Shown: positions 1 through 14,799 of the stretch, one piece after another
Layout: each line of letters opens with the position of its first letter
Numbering within the stretch: position 1 is the stretch's first letter
Assembly (NCBI RefSeq): GCF_030445035.2
Contig: NC_080701.1
Location: 13,482,739 to 13,546,738, forward strand
DNA from: Dasypus novemcinctus
Taxonomy: Eukaryota; Chordata; Mammalia; Cingulata; Dasypodidae
DNA: 64,000 nt
Direction of reading: 5' to 3'
Notes under the pieces: generated by a model
Told to the model about the DNA's origin: nothing
What the model saw: only the letters and a program-made list of their open reading frames with translations
The model's database searches: none
Position numbers and translations under genes: made by a program

Positions 1-3000
1 TTCAAAGCCAAACCATTTCCTGAAATCTGCTTTGAGCATCCTAGGAGACCGAAATGTTGAAATACAATAAAACTGTTGCTTGAGCTTTTCTATTATGACG
101 TTCAGACTTACTATGTTAGTTTGTTCTGGAAAATTCCAACTTGATTTTTTTATGTCCTCATGTTCACATGTGTAGAGGGGAACTTTTATTTTAATTATTG
201 GCATAAAGGAATGGCCTGTCAATGTCATTCAAACTGTGATAAAACTTTTGAAGGCATACTTGATTCCATGTTTATGTTATCTCATGGCTTAATGAGATAA
301 ATACTTTAGTACTTTAGTAAAGTACTAAAATAGCACAAAGGTACACTAGGCACCTTTTTGGTCTTCTCAATTCGCTTATTTCCAGGTCTGGTAGGTTTTT
401 ATTTTATACAGCCCACCCAAAGAAATTATTTTTAGAAGCCAGGCCATTTGAATTTGAACTCCTAAAGAATATAGGGTCCGAATGAAATAACTAAACCAAC
501 ATCTGGTAAGATTGACTTTTGGTTGATGTGAGGGCTCAGCAGGACTGAGCTGCTTTCTGAAAACTAATTAAGAATACAAACTCATCACACAAATAAACCA
601 GTTTATTATTAGATTGTCAGTGATACTTTGAGACAAACTGAAGTTGTTTTATTTTACTTCATATAAACAGAGGATGGGAGGAAAGTTTTAAACTTCAAGC
701 TTTGTCCAGCATGTATGCAGTTAGCATCCACAAAAGCACCATTGGGTATGGAAGAATTAGCACCACAGAAGTTTAGGACCTAACTGTTAACATGCATCCT
801 TGAAAAACTTGGAACATGAAAACTGCAGTAGTACGTGGTACGGTCTATTATAAACAATACAAGGCAATTTATGATATGTTTCATACAGTACAATACAATC
901 ACCAATCATGAAAACCTTTTAAATACAATACAGGACAAAAAACACCTTGTACCCTGTTAACACTAAAGCAGTTACAGATTCAAAAAAAATGTTTCTTGTA
1001 CGAGGCAGTGGGTTGAAATTACCCCTCCCCTCAATTTTAAAATTCAGAGTTATGTAGTTACATGATCTCTTAAGAAAGTATTTTCAAATCTACGTCTCTC
1101 TACCTCAAAAATGACAAATGGCAGTTTGAAAACTGAAAGGTCTGATGAATTAGAAACACACACACACACAAAACTGATAAAAGTCAAGATGTACTCCAGT
1201 GTGGTGGAAGGCATTTCACATAAGAGAGTTTGAAAATGATGCCAATGGCGTTGATACTTGTCTTCCCTTCCGTGGAGGAATGCCAAGTACAGCGGCCTTG
1301 CATTCAGGATGAACTTCGGTTCATTTCTTTCACAGAATGCCTTTATTCTGAAGTGTAACATAAGTGACTTATTCCTTATTCCTCAACTGTTTTTGTAGTA
1401 CCATAGGGCTGGTCCTTATCCTTGATTTCACCACAGTGAAAAGGGTTGATATTCTCTCTGGATTAAGGGTAATTTGTGAGCTAAAGAAAAAATATTAATT
1501 TAAATTTAGCAAATATGAAATTTTAAAGGGCGTTTCACTATTTTCACAGTACAAACCCATAATGAATATTATTGAAAACCTTTCTGTTAGAAAGCATGTA
1601 ACAAACCCTCAATTTTAACTTGTGTCTAGGCCAATTTTGGCATGTTAGAAGATACTGTATAAGAAATGTGCAATAGGAATAGATACAGGTATATTCAGAT
1701 CTTAATGCGCTGATGCCAAGGAAAATATACTTTACTCACCAAGAGAAGAATATACCTTGAAGCATCTATGTAGACACATGAATCAATCATGTATCTGTCC
1801 AACTTCTAATTCTGGAATAGTGATAACAGGGTCCTTTAGGAAAAAGTACTCAATTACAGTATGGCAGCAATATTATGTAGTATATATTTAACAGCAAAAC
1901 GTTCTTGAAAATAGAATCAATACTATACGGTTAGTTTACAATTCACCATTTCTATACTTGTAATACATGCGCTTATGTGTTTTTCCCGGTTTAAAAAAAT
2001 CCCACTAGGACCAACATATTTCAGAACAACAATCTAACATTAAACAAAGCTTTCTAAGGAAAATGTTTAGCATCACAGAGATTTGCGAAATGTCTCAGCA
2101 TCACAAAATACTCAATAGATCTACATTTAAGATTGCTCATGCTATGACATTAACACACCTTTGGGTTAATAAATCTTTTTTTTTTTTTTAAGAAACCAAA
2201 AAAAAAACAATTCAAAGAGTTGACATGGAACTTGTCTTTAGTCTCTCCTCGATATGGGTAGATTTCTGATAAATTTGACTTCTTTCTATTCCATGTATTG
2301 ATGCTTGTGTCTATGAAGCTGCATTTACTTTTAAAACGTGATAGAAAAATGGTAACCACAGAGAAAGAATTAAAGATAATTGTACAAAAATGATTTTCAT
2401 AAATAAACTGTCCCCAAACAAAAAAGAAAACAGAGTTTGCTCACCTTGAAATATTCTTCTGTTGGAAAACATTCTTGGGTAAAAGTTAGTCTATCCTTAT
2501 AAATGTCAGAAAGAAGGATGACTTAAGTAGAGTTAAACCCTTTTGAAAAAAAAATTATCCTATACCTTTTCTGCTGAATCAAATTCAGTGTATAAATCAA
2601 CTACTAATTTTCTGAAGCAGCAGCAGCTGTAAATAGCGGCATATCAACACTACTGATTTAAATTTGATAACTCACCAGGCATGGATAACTTGAACACAGG
2701 AGAAGGAAAATTTAGTGTTTTAAGACTACATTAAAAAAAACAAACAAACCTCAACTGAAGCAAAATTGAATTACGATGGGGTGGCTTAATAATTTTGATT
2801 GCCTTAATATTTGATCAACATTTCAAGACAATGCGGTACCAATTAAAATTAAGACTTAAAAATAAAAACTGTCTAAAAATTGTTAACACTACGAAAAGCC
2901 TTTAAATTTTATAATATTTTTAAACCTCAGATAATTGTACAATATTTAGACTAATAGTTTTGCTATTATCACTTATACTTTTGCTACTTTTGAGTTTTAT

Positions 3001-6000
3001 TCTGTATTATTCATTGGTTATATTATATAACATACTTTTCTGTTAAAATAGATTGAGTTATTATATTACACTACAGGAGGCTTTAGAAAAACACATAAGT
3101 AGAATTAATTTATAAAAGGATAAAGAATATTTTAAGGGATTTAGACAAGGTCTATATAGACAAAGAGCTAGTTCAAGGTAATAAAGTGCCTTCTCTTCCA
3201 GGTAATTATTTTTTCACTAAAATGTTTTAAGGCTTTATAAGAAACTTAACATTATGAGAAGTTTGACAGTATATGAGGTTATGTTATTAATTATCATTCT
3301 TTTGTAGGTCTTATTTCATTTAATCTTTCAATCCATATTAATTTTTAGTAGATAGCAGTTTTAAATTGTAATTTGAATAGTAAATTATTACATTTTGTAG
3401 GGTAATGGAAAGATGTGTAATTTCTAAATGCTGTGATTTGTACAAAAGATGCACATGTTGCTTGTGAACAATTTATGTCAGTGTGCAGCACTCAAAGCCC
3501 CTCAAAAAATTCAACAGAATATTTACTCTCATGGCAACCCTGGCCATCATTTCATTCATATATTCTGTTGTCTTCACATTTAAAATGATTGTGCAGCCTC
3601 AAATGAGAAAGGCCACAGAAAATCTAAGGTAAATCTTCAGACACAGGCACCATGAATATTTTATTGCAACAGTTTATGCATAATCTGTATTGATGCCAAC
3701 ATCTAATGTTAAAGCATTTATATTAGTTTTCAATTTGCTTCTACTACCCATAGGTGTGTCACAGTAAAATACTGGCAGCCTAATAGAAGTGTATATATTA
3801 ATATACCCATTCTAGCCATAATCACACAGGATTCTATTTCTTGTTAAGTGACTTTGTCATTTCTCTTTGGGAGAGGAGTGTTTTCTGAGCACAGCTGTGT
3901 GCTTGTTGTCTTGGCAGCTCCAGATTTTAGGATCATGAATCATGAAATATAAGGACATCAATATTTGATGAGTTATAAAACAATAAAACTCAATGAAAAT
4001 ATTTAACTATTCTTTTTCAGGAATTTACAGTTATTTTGTATTGGGAAATTACTGAAGTCAGGCACCAGATTACATGGATGTGATACCTTAAATGCTTTTC
4101 TGATTATCACTGGTTATTAATTTCAAATATTCCTTAAAGTAAAGGTTTTTGAGGTTAGGACAGACAAGGAAAGCTAAAACTCATTGCAAAGAAGAGTTTC
4201 AGTTCAATGTTTCACATATTTAGAGAAAAAAGGAACTATCAGTAGAAAAAAGTGCTTGTCTTAAAATTGGGTTTGGTTTGTAATCTAAAGCCTAGTAAGA
4301 GTAATTCCTGGGAATTTAAAATAAAATTAAAATGATATAAACTTTATAATTGCACATTCCTTTACCAAAGTGCCATAAGCTACCAAATATTTTTCTAAAA
4401 TGCATACGATGCTTTTTAAAAATCTAAGTACATATACAATTTTACCTTTTTCATATTAGTATTGTACAGTTTCACCAACTTATCACAAATATATGGAGGA
4501 AGATGAATTATAACTTTCTAAAAACAGTACAGTTTTTTTTTTAAAATAACTTTTAAGAATCTTTGTCATTATGAAGATTCAAATCCAAGGATGGCCAAAG
4601 CATTCCTATAAAACCTGAAAACATCATGAGAATTTGTTTAGGCAAATTTTATGAATACTTCTGCCATGCAATGCACAGGGGTCATACGCTTCTTTAAATA
4701 ATTAGTTATCCTGTATTTAACTATCTGACTATATACTCTACTTGCTTATGCTCTTCAATCAATGAGGTGACAATAAATGTAATAACCAAGTTTTGAAAGC
4801 TGTATTAAACTGGGGTTTCTAGCCTGAACTGCTCATTTCTACTAAGGATAGCAAAAATGCCTGATACATAGGTTATTAATTTTCATGCTTCTATTTCTTT
4901 ATTCTAAATAGAAACACTAATTGGCAATTTATACAGATAACATAATAAGAGGACATTATAGACAAAAGAACCAATAAATGAAGTAAATAAAATAATAAGA
5001 AACTGTGTGGAAGTTCTCTATATCACTGAATTTCCTAAATCAGGAAAGATGATTTAAAATTAAGATTTCTTTACTATGTAATAATTAATAAATATTCTTC
5101 AAATAAGTGGAATGCACAAAAAGTTAAATTTTGGGTATTTTTGAAACATGAAAGTGCTATTGCTAAAATCAGGACATTAAATGACTATCAAAAGGAGCCC
5201 TTCCTTTCACTACAGTTTGCAAATCTCGATCTGGGATATAAGAATGGCAATATAGACAATATAAAAGCAGATGAAATAAATGCCTAATTCTATAAATTAT
5301 TTACCTGTAGGGGATGTGGAATAGGATATGAATTGGCAGCCTAGTCCTCTGAGAGAATAAACTTTTAAAACGTAAGTAAATCAGGAAGGCTGAGGAATGA
5401 TAAATTGCGGAGAATTCCCCAAAAAACAACAAACAGACAGGTTAATCACAGAAGGTACCGACATTCATCCTATTTAACGTCGTGAACTTTCTCATGATTT
5501 CTGGGTAGGAGAACATAATCCCTTATTAGTAAATAATGTTCTTGGATGGTTTCAACATTAAAAGTTTTAGAGAAATACTTCAAATTAACATTGAAATATT
5601 GAAGACTCAATAGAAGCTACGGACTTGAGTGGAAATTCCACACTGTGTGTGTCATTCCAACTTTATTTAGCTCATGTGATATGCAAAATAATGAGATTCC
5701 ACAATCCCACTCATTAATTCACACAGATATTTTCCTTACTTTGCAAAAGCTAGCAACTGTATTTACCTAACCTAGATTTTCTTTGATAGCCAGAGTACTG
5801 ACATAAACAGTAAACCCACCCATATGATCTGTTCCTACCATAACATTTAATTTCTATTATTCAGTTCTTTTATAGTACTTTTAATTCCCCAAATGCCTCA
5901 CAATTAGCTATATAGTTATTTCTCGTTGTACCCCAACCAGAAGAGCAGAATTAATAAATTGCCTGTGCAGTGGTGACACAATAGAGTTGGCAAACATCCT

Positions 6001-9000
6001 ATGTAGCTGCACTGCTGTTGGCAGTTACTTAGCATTATTTTATGCTGGTATCTATCCATACTTTTTGGAACTGAAGTCTGGATCTTATTGTCTGTTGTAT
6101 ATTCAGAGCCTAGAAGAGTGTTTAGCTCATGCTGTATGGAAAATAAATGAGTTGATTTAATGAATGAGAAAGCGGACTGAAAAAACAGAACAAGTAACTT
6201 CAGCATGCTTCCCCCTACTCTCAATGTTGAAAAAGCTCTGCTGGTCCACTTTTGCCCCTCCATTACAGTAGTATTGCATTCCTTATTTTAAGTCATAGGG
6301 TAGTTTACCATCCTCACTCTAAAATCACTATGGCAAAGGCCCTAGCTTATCTGTTCTATGACCCGATGGGCAGTTACTATGACGACTCCTCAAACTCTGA
6401 ATTGATCATCATTCCTTTTGCGAAGTATTTAAATTTGAAGTTGTGCTTCTGAATATGATAGACTATTCTTTTGTTAATTAAGGCATAATAATGAATCAAG
6501 GAAATAAACTTCATAGCTGCAATCATTAGTACAAATATGGAGATTACCTGGTGGGAATGAGAAAACAGTTATACATATATAGCGTGAGGATCACTAGCGA
6601 CTAGCGGGTCTTCCATTTTTTGAAAATTAGGGGAGGAAAGCTAAGCACCTTGAAAAATAGTGATTTTATTGAACTAGATGAATGGTGAGGAGGATAGACT
6701 AGATGCTATCAAAAGTCTCTTCTACTTCTAAAACTCTATATAGTGCTAACTGGTTCCTCCTCTGATGAGAATGGGGATCTACACAAATCCTCAAAATATA
6801 TTTTATTTTTAAGAAGAGAGGATAGTTTGAAGAAAATCTTGCTGTTTTGGAATTATCTAAAACAACCAATATTCTGTCTTTTGCAACAGTACCATGCAAA
6901 GCTTTTTAAATCCCGAAAAAAATCTACTTAAATTACATCAATATAATGTGGATAATATAACATTTTACATTGTCATGAAAATTAGCAGCTGGGAGTTTGT
7001 TCCTACTACTTCATGAGAATTTGTCCTTTAGAGAATAGGTCTTACTGATTAAGCACAATTCATGACCTCATCTCCAATTTCAAGGAAGGAAGGAGAAATT
7101 GTTTCTTATAAAAATTAGAGTTAGAGGTTTAAATTACATCAATGGCAAAAACAAATGGTTATGATGTTAAGTTTGATTCTCTATTTTAAAGTTTTGTATA
7201 TGTTAATGAAAACAGCACCATTAGTTACATTTTGGCAAAGAAACAGGAAAAAACAACATTAATTCCAAAATTAGAAACCAAAAACTCAATTTTTATTGAT
7301 CAGAACCATAAATAAATGGAAAGAAGAAAGATGACTTACTACTAGCTTTTTCTTCTGTTAAACTAAGACTTTCAAAACCCTTGAAACAAAGTGTCCTTGT
7401 TTATAGGGAAATCAGGTTTATAATTCTTTATTTTACAACCAGAAACCCTTTTACCCTTCTACCAAATTAAACTGACATCATTACTCATAATCAAACGGGA
7501 AGGAGAGCCACATCTCATTTATCTGTCCAGCAATGAGCATTATTGGCAGTTAATTAAATTTAACTACTACGATTAGAATGATGATGTACTGCTTAGGGAA
7601 TTCATGTATACTGCTGACAAGTAGTTATCAGTCTTTTAGTTTAGAATGTATATCCATGAGGCTTAGTATGACAGTCGTAGCAGCCAAGTTCATGTTACAG
7701 GTTAATGTACACTGATGAGATTCTCTTGGTAATTGAAATGCAACTTCTTTATGAGAAATAAAGCTTCGGTCAAATTCTACAGTAAAGTAGGTCGTGTCAA
7801 AGGGAAGTTTCATTTTAGTATTTTTGGAATTATCAAAATGAAGCATGAACATAGTAAAATAATTAAGAACCACAGGAGAAAAATAAGCATGAGAGGAGAA
7901 AGGGAAACTATGTAGTTAGTGGTAAACAGAAAAGCAAAAGAAATGAGAAAACAAGAAGATAGATGAGAGGGACTTAGAGGATAGAATTAATCTAAAACTT
8001 TATTAATATTCCCTCAGTTACCTGGCTAAGCTTATCTAATTTGACTACCTTTCCCCACAAAACTGATACAAGCACTGTGGCTACCCTTTCTCTTGCTGAA
8101 TAGTTGTATAAACATTGAAAATGACATACTCAATTTTCATAAAGACTAGAAAGTGCCTATTGTGTACATGGTTGGTGTCACAGCATTGTGGGAACTGTGT
8201 TCCTGCAGCTTCTTATTTTAGGGCAACAGAGATGGTGAGGATAGGGATGCACTAGCCAGAGGCCAACTCAATCATCAGCTTTTACTAATAGCTATGTTGA
8301 AATTTAGCCTCCTTTTGGTAAGAATTGAATTCTCTTGAAAAAGACAAGAGCAGATGGTAAAAATTCACCCTTTAGATCTACTGACACACAGTTTGCTATG
8401 GTTCTCTAGAATCATAGTATAATCTTGGCTTAAATGTATTGCCATTCTCCAAAGTTCAATGAATTTTTGCTTACAATAGCAAAATTTAAGTAAGTTTAGT
8501 TAGGACTTTCAGAAAAAACACAAAAATGTAATCCAGATGTTGCTCTCATTGTATCTAGTCTTCTTTCATTTCTATACTCTGCTAGAAATTATGGATCAAA
8601 GTGAGTTTCTAATAATAAAACTGAGCTCACAAGATCTATATTACATAAAGTTGAAGAATGTATAAAAGTTACTATGGCATTGCCATATTGATAAACAATG
8701 AAAGCATTCCTTCCAGGATGTTTTGATGATAGAAATACTTTAACAAGTAGTTCTTCTCCTAGAATTATTTTTCATAATTATTCTCTGCAGTAAAAGCAGA
8801 ACCATAAAATGAAGGAAACAATAATAGTTCTACAGCTATTACAATTGCAGAAATGCAGTCGCCCAGTATCTCTCTTCTTTGTAGTGTAATTTAAAGTCTG
8901 AAAGAGTACCTCTTGATGCATAGAACATTACATTAGTTAAGGTGGGAGAGTTTTTTGCATGTTAGGAGCACTGTCATTAAATATCAGTAGTAGAGGATAT

Positions 9001-9165
9001 TTTGTTCCCTTGCATTCCAGATACAGGTTGTTTGTCACAATTATTTTAATTGTAGTTATGCAGCAATTTACTCTCCAAAGAGCTGATTATTTCTTATCTT
9101 TTTTTAAAAAAGTACTATCAGCAATAAGAAGGAACTATCTACTGATGAATTCAACAACATGGATA
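1..9165. other. Gene-free AT-rich stretch, no young repeats recognised
   Basis: No supportable gene, RNA gene or recent SINE/LTR was found. Open frames here are short, unlike any family I recognise, and lack coding character. It is most likely the far PURG isoform-B intron or its downstream flank. Small simple tracts exist, such as an (AC)n run near 1158-1170 and a CAG run near 2616-2628. Confidence 0.5.
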
Positions 9166-9169
9166 ATTT

Positions 9170-9500
9170 CAAAATTATTAGGCTGAGTGAAAGAATCCAA
9201 ATACAAAAAAACACATGTTCCATTTATATGAAATTCTGGAATAGATAAAACTAACCTGTGGTGATAGAATTCAGATCAGTGGTTGCTTCTGGAAGTCATG
9301 ATGGGGGGAAAATGGGAGGGTGTTGGCTGGGAAGGGGTACAAGGGAACTTTCTGGGGTGATACTATTTCCTTAAAACTGACTGAATGGTACCTGTAAGAT
9401 ATGAGCATTTCACTGTGTGCAAATTGTACCTTATTAAAAATATTAAAAAGCATAATTACTAAACACACATCCTTGTTGAAGCAGAAGTGGTTGAGTGGCA
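9170..9500 (+). mobile_element. Old L1 3' end (sense)
   Basis: The text resembles the 3' UTR of old mammalian L1M families: a 'ccatttatatgaaattctgg' block, 'gatcagtggttgcttctgg', a G-rich stretch and 'gcatttcactgtgtgcaaattgtacc'. It ends in an A-rich tail. No coding remnant is visible. Confidence 0.6.
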
Positions 9501-9504
9501 TTTT

Positions 9505-11210
9505 TTTTTTTCCTCTTCAAAACTTCTTTCTTCCAATTACACCACAGCTATCAAGTGTCCGAGAATGGGATCCATGACTAATACTCCACAAAGGACATGG
9601 GTTTTACATCATGAGTACTGAACTAAAATAGGATTTTTTTTAATGGAGGACAAAAAGACAAATGTTTTTATGTACATACTATACGTATTACCTCTAAGAA
9701 AGGATGTAAACCATCTTATGTTTAAAAAGTATCCTAGAACAGAAAAGGGTTACTGAGTCAGATATAATGTTGTGAAACTATTAACTTATGAAGCCATAAC
9801 ATGAATAAAATTGAGCTCAAATACTACTTAAAAGTTATCATGACAGTATGGCCTTACTCTTCTTTGGTTCCCCAAGGATGAGTGAATATTGGTGGAAGAC
9901 TATACCACTAGTAATAAGAGGAGAATGATTGACTAAAACATTTAGGCCAAAAAGAAACAAGATTTTTGCCATAAACTACTTGGTACAAATCAAGTGTATA
10001 TATGGTATGTCTCATTTATAAACCAAATATTTGGACGCCAGTGGTTGTGACCTAATTTATAACGATTATCTCACCACTTCAAATCTAAGAAGCCACATGT
10101 ACATCACCTTTAAAAAGGCTGCCTTCAGAGTCAAATATCAAATAAATTCCCAATTTCCTACACTAATAACGTATTGTACTCTCTGACAATTCTAAATAAA
10201 TAAGTGAGAAACTCTATTGGCTCTGAGAAGAATATAGTAATATCCTGAATGGAATTTATCTACAAGGGATGCCAAGTATTTATCTGCAAAATTAAAACTC
10301 TAATCAAAAGGCAGACAATTATTTTTCCAATTTATTTCTTTCTGTAATTCCAAATCAAATCCATCAAAGGCTTTTGCTGTCCCGAATCCATATATGCCAC
10401 ACAAAGACACATAAAATATGTAATTTTCCTACTCATTATGGTCTCCACCTCTGATTAGAGAAAAAAAAGAGAAAAATGTAAGTAATTTCCCTCGCACAAT
10501 GCCTAGACCATGGGAGAAACTTAGCACATATTTGTTAAACAAATGAAAGAAAGCTCTCATTTCTCTTGAATCCTTATTTCTTACTTCACATAGTGGCTTC
10601 TTACTCCTCATTACAAATCTTGTATGATAAAAATGGATAAAAATCATAGGCACAAACTTAATTAGGAAAAAAAAAAGCAATGCTAGGAATACCCTAAGCC
10701 ACATATCATCATTGCTGTTAACACAACTGCTGACATAAAAACTGCATAAGTATATATTGACGCAATTGGAAAAACAACAACAACAAAATGTGACACAAGA
10801 TGTCTTGGATCCTTGGCTATAAAATTTTCCTTTTAAAACTCAATGACAGCAAAGGGCATTGTATTTGATTATCTGGAGTGAATAATAACACTGTAAAGAT
10901 TTCTGAGAGAGGGACAGGTTTAAAAGATCATAACTATCAAAGGAAAATGGAGTCCCAAGTGCTAGAAAATGGAAAAGATACAAGATTCTATGCCACGAGT
11001 GAAGGCCCCATGCCCAGAGGCTAGTCTGTCAGAGCCTCTTTTTCGAAGTCACGGGGCCTAATTTATAAGGGTTTCCTTACTACCCTGAAACCAGGGGTTG
11101 AAGTGTGAGCTGACTTCCAAAAAGCTATTTTTTTCCCAGTCAAAATGCTCCACAAACAGCTGCAGTCATAACATTGTAAAAATATTTTCAGCTTTAAAAT
11201 AAATGGGTGA
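9505..11210. other. Gene-free stretch
   Basis: AT-rich unique sequence. A weak L2-3'-end-like phrase occurs near 10495-10560 ('acatatttgttaaacaaatg'). Nothing else can be supported. Confidence 0.4.
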
Positions 11211-11211
11211 T

Positions 11212-11355
11212 GGAGCAGATGTGGCTCAAGCAGTTCAGTGTCTGCCTCCCTCGTGGGAGGTCCTGGGTTCGGTTCCCTGTGCCTCTAAAGAAAAACAAAT
11301 AGACAACGAGCAAGAACAAGGAACAGACAGACGAGGGAGCCATCTTGGGGGGGAG
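11212..11355 (+). mobile_element. DAS-type tRNA-SINE, short copy
   Basis: Begins 'gagcagatgtggctcaagc', with the A-box-like head, 'gtgggaggtcctgggttcgg' B-box region and a short tail. It is the short subfamily without the long internal C/G-rich body. It is immediately followed by a second, full-length SINE. Confidence 0.8.
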
Positions 11356-11420
11356 AAATGCATCCTTTAACAGGGGATGACTTGTGAATTATTAGGTCAA
11401 AATAGAGGACAGAAATAAAG

Positions 11421-11836
11421 AATGGTGGCGGACTTAGCCCAGTGGTTAGGGCGTCCATCTACCACATGGGAGGTCCGCGGTTTGAACCCCGGGCCTCCTT
11501 GACCTGTGTGGACCTGGCCCATGTGCAGTGCTGATTCACGGCAAGGAGTGCCGTGCCACGCAGGGGTGACCCCCCCGTAGGGGAGCCCTGCGCACGGGGA
11601 GTGCGCCCCGTAAGGAGAGCTGCCCAGTGCAAAAGAAAGTGCAGCCTGCCCAGGAGTGGCGCCGCATACACGGAGAGCTGACACAAGATGACACAACAAA
11701 AAAAAAACACCGATTCCTGTGCCGCTGACAACAGAAGCAGACAAAGACGCAGTAAATGGACACAGAGAGCAGACAACCGGGGTGGGGGGGGGGGGGGAGG
11801 GGAGAGAAATAAATAAATAACTCTTAAAAAAAAAAA
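11421..11836 (+). mobile_element. Full-length DAS-type SINE with target-site duplication
   Basis: The tRNA-like head (gcggacttagcccagtgg ... ggtttgaacccc B-box) is followed by a GC-rich body, a G-run and an A-tail. A 10-bp direct repeat 'agaaataaag' flanks it at 11411-11420 and 11837-11846. Open frames in all phases on the minus strand here are SINE artefacts. Confidence 0.93.
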
Positions 11837-12344
11837 AGAAATAAAGGAAAAGCAGTCATTTTAAAAAATAATAAATGGGTGAGAAAACTCTTCTATCTCC
11901 GAGAAGAATAGAGAAATACCCTGAATAAACCCAAATATTATTTTGAAGCAAAATACTAGAGAAGCAGACATTGGCTAGCGAAAGGACCACTTAATAAGGT
12001 CTAACTCAAGTTCTGAAATGATGAGTTAAATCACTTTGGACAAGTCACATAACATTGTTAGTACTTTTCCTATCTGCTATAAAATGAGGGTGTCATATTG
12101 CTCCTTTTTGCAGGCAAAAATCAAATCTCATGTAAGATTCAGACAGGGACTCTCACGTTGTAAAGTTACTATGGGTACCTACTCCACTACTAAGGATCAG
12201 TGCTGGGGCAGTCGGTCCCTAAATCATGCAAACGCCTAATAATCAGCTTTTGAAAAAAGGAAGCCGTGTGGTTCTGCATTCCTTCAGCGCTCCTCCAAAC
12301 CATGCCCTGATGTTTCCCAGTACATGGATAGCTTATTCCTTTTC

Positions 12345-12560
12345 TTAGGTGTCTTTGGATGAACAGAATACTTTAATTTTGAGGAGGTCCAATTTATCAT
12401 CTTTTTCTTTTATAGTTACTGCTTTTTGTTTCCTGTGCAAGAAACTTTTCTCTACCGCTATACCCTACAGTTGCTGTGGTAAAAAGAATTTTGTTAAGGT
12501 TTTGCATAATGTCATTACACATTCTGGGGAACCATCCTTTTTTATGGTTGGGAAGAGCTG
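12345..12560 (-). mobile_element. Old L1 3' UTR fragment (antisense)
   Basis: 'tttaattttgaggaggtcc' and 'caatttatcatctttttct' match the usual antisense L1 3'-region phrase. It is short and decayed. Confidence 0.55.
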
Positions 12561-12654
12561 CAAATGATTTTAATATTTATTAAATGCTTCTGTGACAATT
12601 TTACTAACAGTTTCATGTATCTTAACATGTTTCATTTTCTTGAAGAGGCTTCTG

Positions 12655-12765
12655 CTTGACCATAGATTCTGTGAGGGCAAAGAGTATTACCTGTTCTTAC
12701 TGATGTATCTTCTGTGCTGAGTTTACCCAGCACTTAGTGAGTATAAGTTGAGGGCTGAATGAGTG
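12655..12765 (+). mobile_element. L2 3'-end fragment
   Basis: 'gattctgtgagggcaaagag ... cagcacttagtgagtataag ... gctgaatgagtgaa' is the typical L2 terminus in decayed form. Confidence 0.6.
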
Positions 12766-12900
12766 AACTCTCACGGCAATTTTATAAAGTTAGGTAGCTT
12801 GCACAAAACTACAGAGTACGTGAAAGAATTTGGACTTGAACTCAGGACTGGCTGACACCTAAGTCTATGGTATTTACTATGCTGTGCTAGGCTACCGAGA
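12766..12900 (+). mobile_element. MIR fragment
   Basis: 'gtagcttgcacaaaactaca ... ttggacttgaactcagg ... gacacctaagtctatgg' follows the MIR core order. It abuts the L2 fragment. Confidence 0.6.
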
Positions 12901-12904
12901 CCGC

Positions 12905-14795
12905 CTGTGCACAGAGACCCAGGACGTAACAGGACAGCTGAACTTACTGCTCCTTCTGAAGGGGCAGAGGAGATCAACTGGAATTATTGCCATTTTATTC
13001 CTTTCACAGCAAAAAGCAAATGTGAAACTTCTATTAAACTCCTCCTTGATAATTCTAGACACGCTGACCCAGCTTTTTATGTCTATATAAAAATTTGTGC
13101 AGATTGAGCCTATATGAAATCTTTTTGGCCATAGAGATATAGGGATAGATTAATTGAAACTGCGTGTATGAATTCAAAATCCAGCTTTCTAATTCCTCAG
13201 TGATGCTACAAAACTATGATTAACTGGGAATGCCAGGGGAGCAAGGTCATTTATTGGATGGAATTTTCTGGTTAACAGAGCTCTAACTACAATGTTTTTT
13301 AATCCTACTGAAATATTTCTAACATGTATTATTGTGAGTTTCTGCTTTAATAAATACAATGATCACAAATGAATTTGTTTGTTTGAATGAGAACACGGCA
13401 GTGCTCTAGAGTCTTGTTAAAAACTATAATCACTGCATAATGACATAAACGAGGATGATGTGTGTTCTTCAGTTAGTAAAACCCCAGAACATCCCTTTCA
13501 AAAAGGTTTCTGAAAAGGCTGCTTCCAATTTATGGGGCCATTTATCCCTTGCATAAGAGTGTAGGGAAAAAAATCCACTAGTTGATTTTTAATTAATGAA
13601 TTTACTATGCAAATGGAGTAGTTTTGGCACTTAAATTCTCTAATAATATTTTTTACTACTCTGTCATGAAGGTGTCATCACAGAGCTGTGGCAACTAAAG
13701 AGGAAGGGGTCCGAATTCTAGTGTTGAGGATCAAGTTCTAGAAAGGTTAGCTAAGTTGAAAAGGTCAGGCAATAAGACTAAAGACTCAAAGACTTGCAAG
13801 GCAAAGAGGCTGATGTAGAATCTAGGCAGGTGCTTTGTGGACAGGTAGGTGCACCAGTCTACTGCCCGATATATGCCTTCCCCCAGGGCCAAAACTATGG
13901 TAGACTGACTGCATACTCAAGTCTAAGCATGTGATGAAAACAGGAATATACCTGGAATGTATTTTAAAAAACAATTTACCTTAGCCATAAAAACGCATTT
14001 GATGTTACCAAATTTTGATTTTAAATTTACCACTTAACATTTCTATAGCACTAACATGAAAATTGCAGTGGCCTTGCTATAAACCTTCATGTTTTATTAG
14101 GTTGTTAATGGGTCTCAGTTTTCTTCATCTAAGTGAGGATAGTTATATTGAAACTAAGTGAGCATTTTCATCTGGGTGAAGTGAGAAAGTATGTGAAAGA
14201 ACTTTGAAAAACATTTCAAATTATATGTAAATAAATCCATATGCCTTTTACATTTAATTTAATTAGAAGATATTTCACAACTAATGATCTGTTAAGGGAA
14301 AACTTCTGGGAAAAATGTATCTTTAGTATCCATAGTTAATTGAACTTATCTGTTAGTAGCTTTTCATTACAATGTCCCTACCATGAAAATTATTACAACT
14401 GCTGATTTACTAACACAGTTGGGGTAGAACCAGGCTTATTTCATTTGGATAAGACATTGGTGAGATATTCCTCATAGCTGAGAGCATTAATAAGAGTATT
14501 GTAAATTCAGACATATGAGGAGAAAAGGTGTTTGTGAGGACACTGTATATGGCTGAGAGTGAAATAAAATTTAAGTGAGGATCCATACAAAAGCCTAGGT
14601 CAGGGAGGCAAATATGTGCTATTTATGCTACTACTCCTGTTTTCCTCAGTCATCCTCAATTCAACCCATAAGCCCATAGCAGAAATCCCAGCCGTCTTTT
14701 GTGATGAGCCTGAGAAGGACTCCACATCTTCATTCTTGGGCTCTGGAAGTCATTACCACTTGAACACAGTATACATAAAAGACGAAACAGCTTTT
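12905..14795. other. Gene-free stretch
   Basis: AT-rich DNA with no recognised gene or clear repeat. The short open frames overlapping its left edge come from the MIR/L2 area. Confidence 0.4.
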
Positions 14796-14799
14796 TTGG

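Noticed and set aside
11397-11776. Overlapping minus-strand open frames rich in Cys, Gly and Pro
   Set aside because: They are translations of the GC-rich SINE body. The same peptides recur at the other SINEs (15097-15523, 17587-17947, 18460-18947, 38040-38417, 59194-59632).
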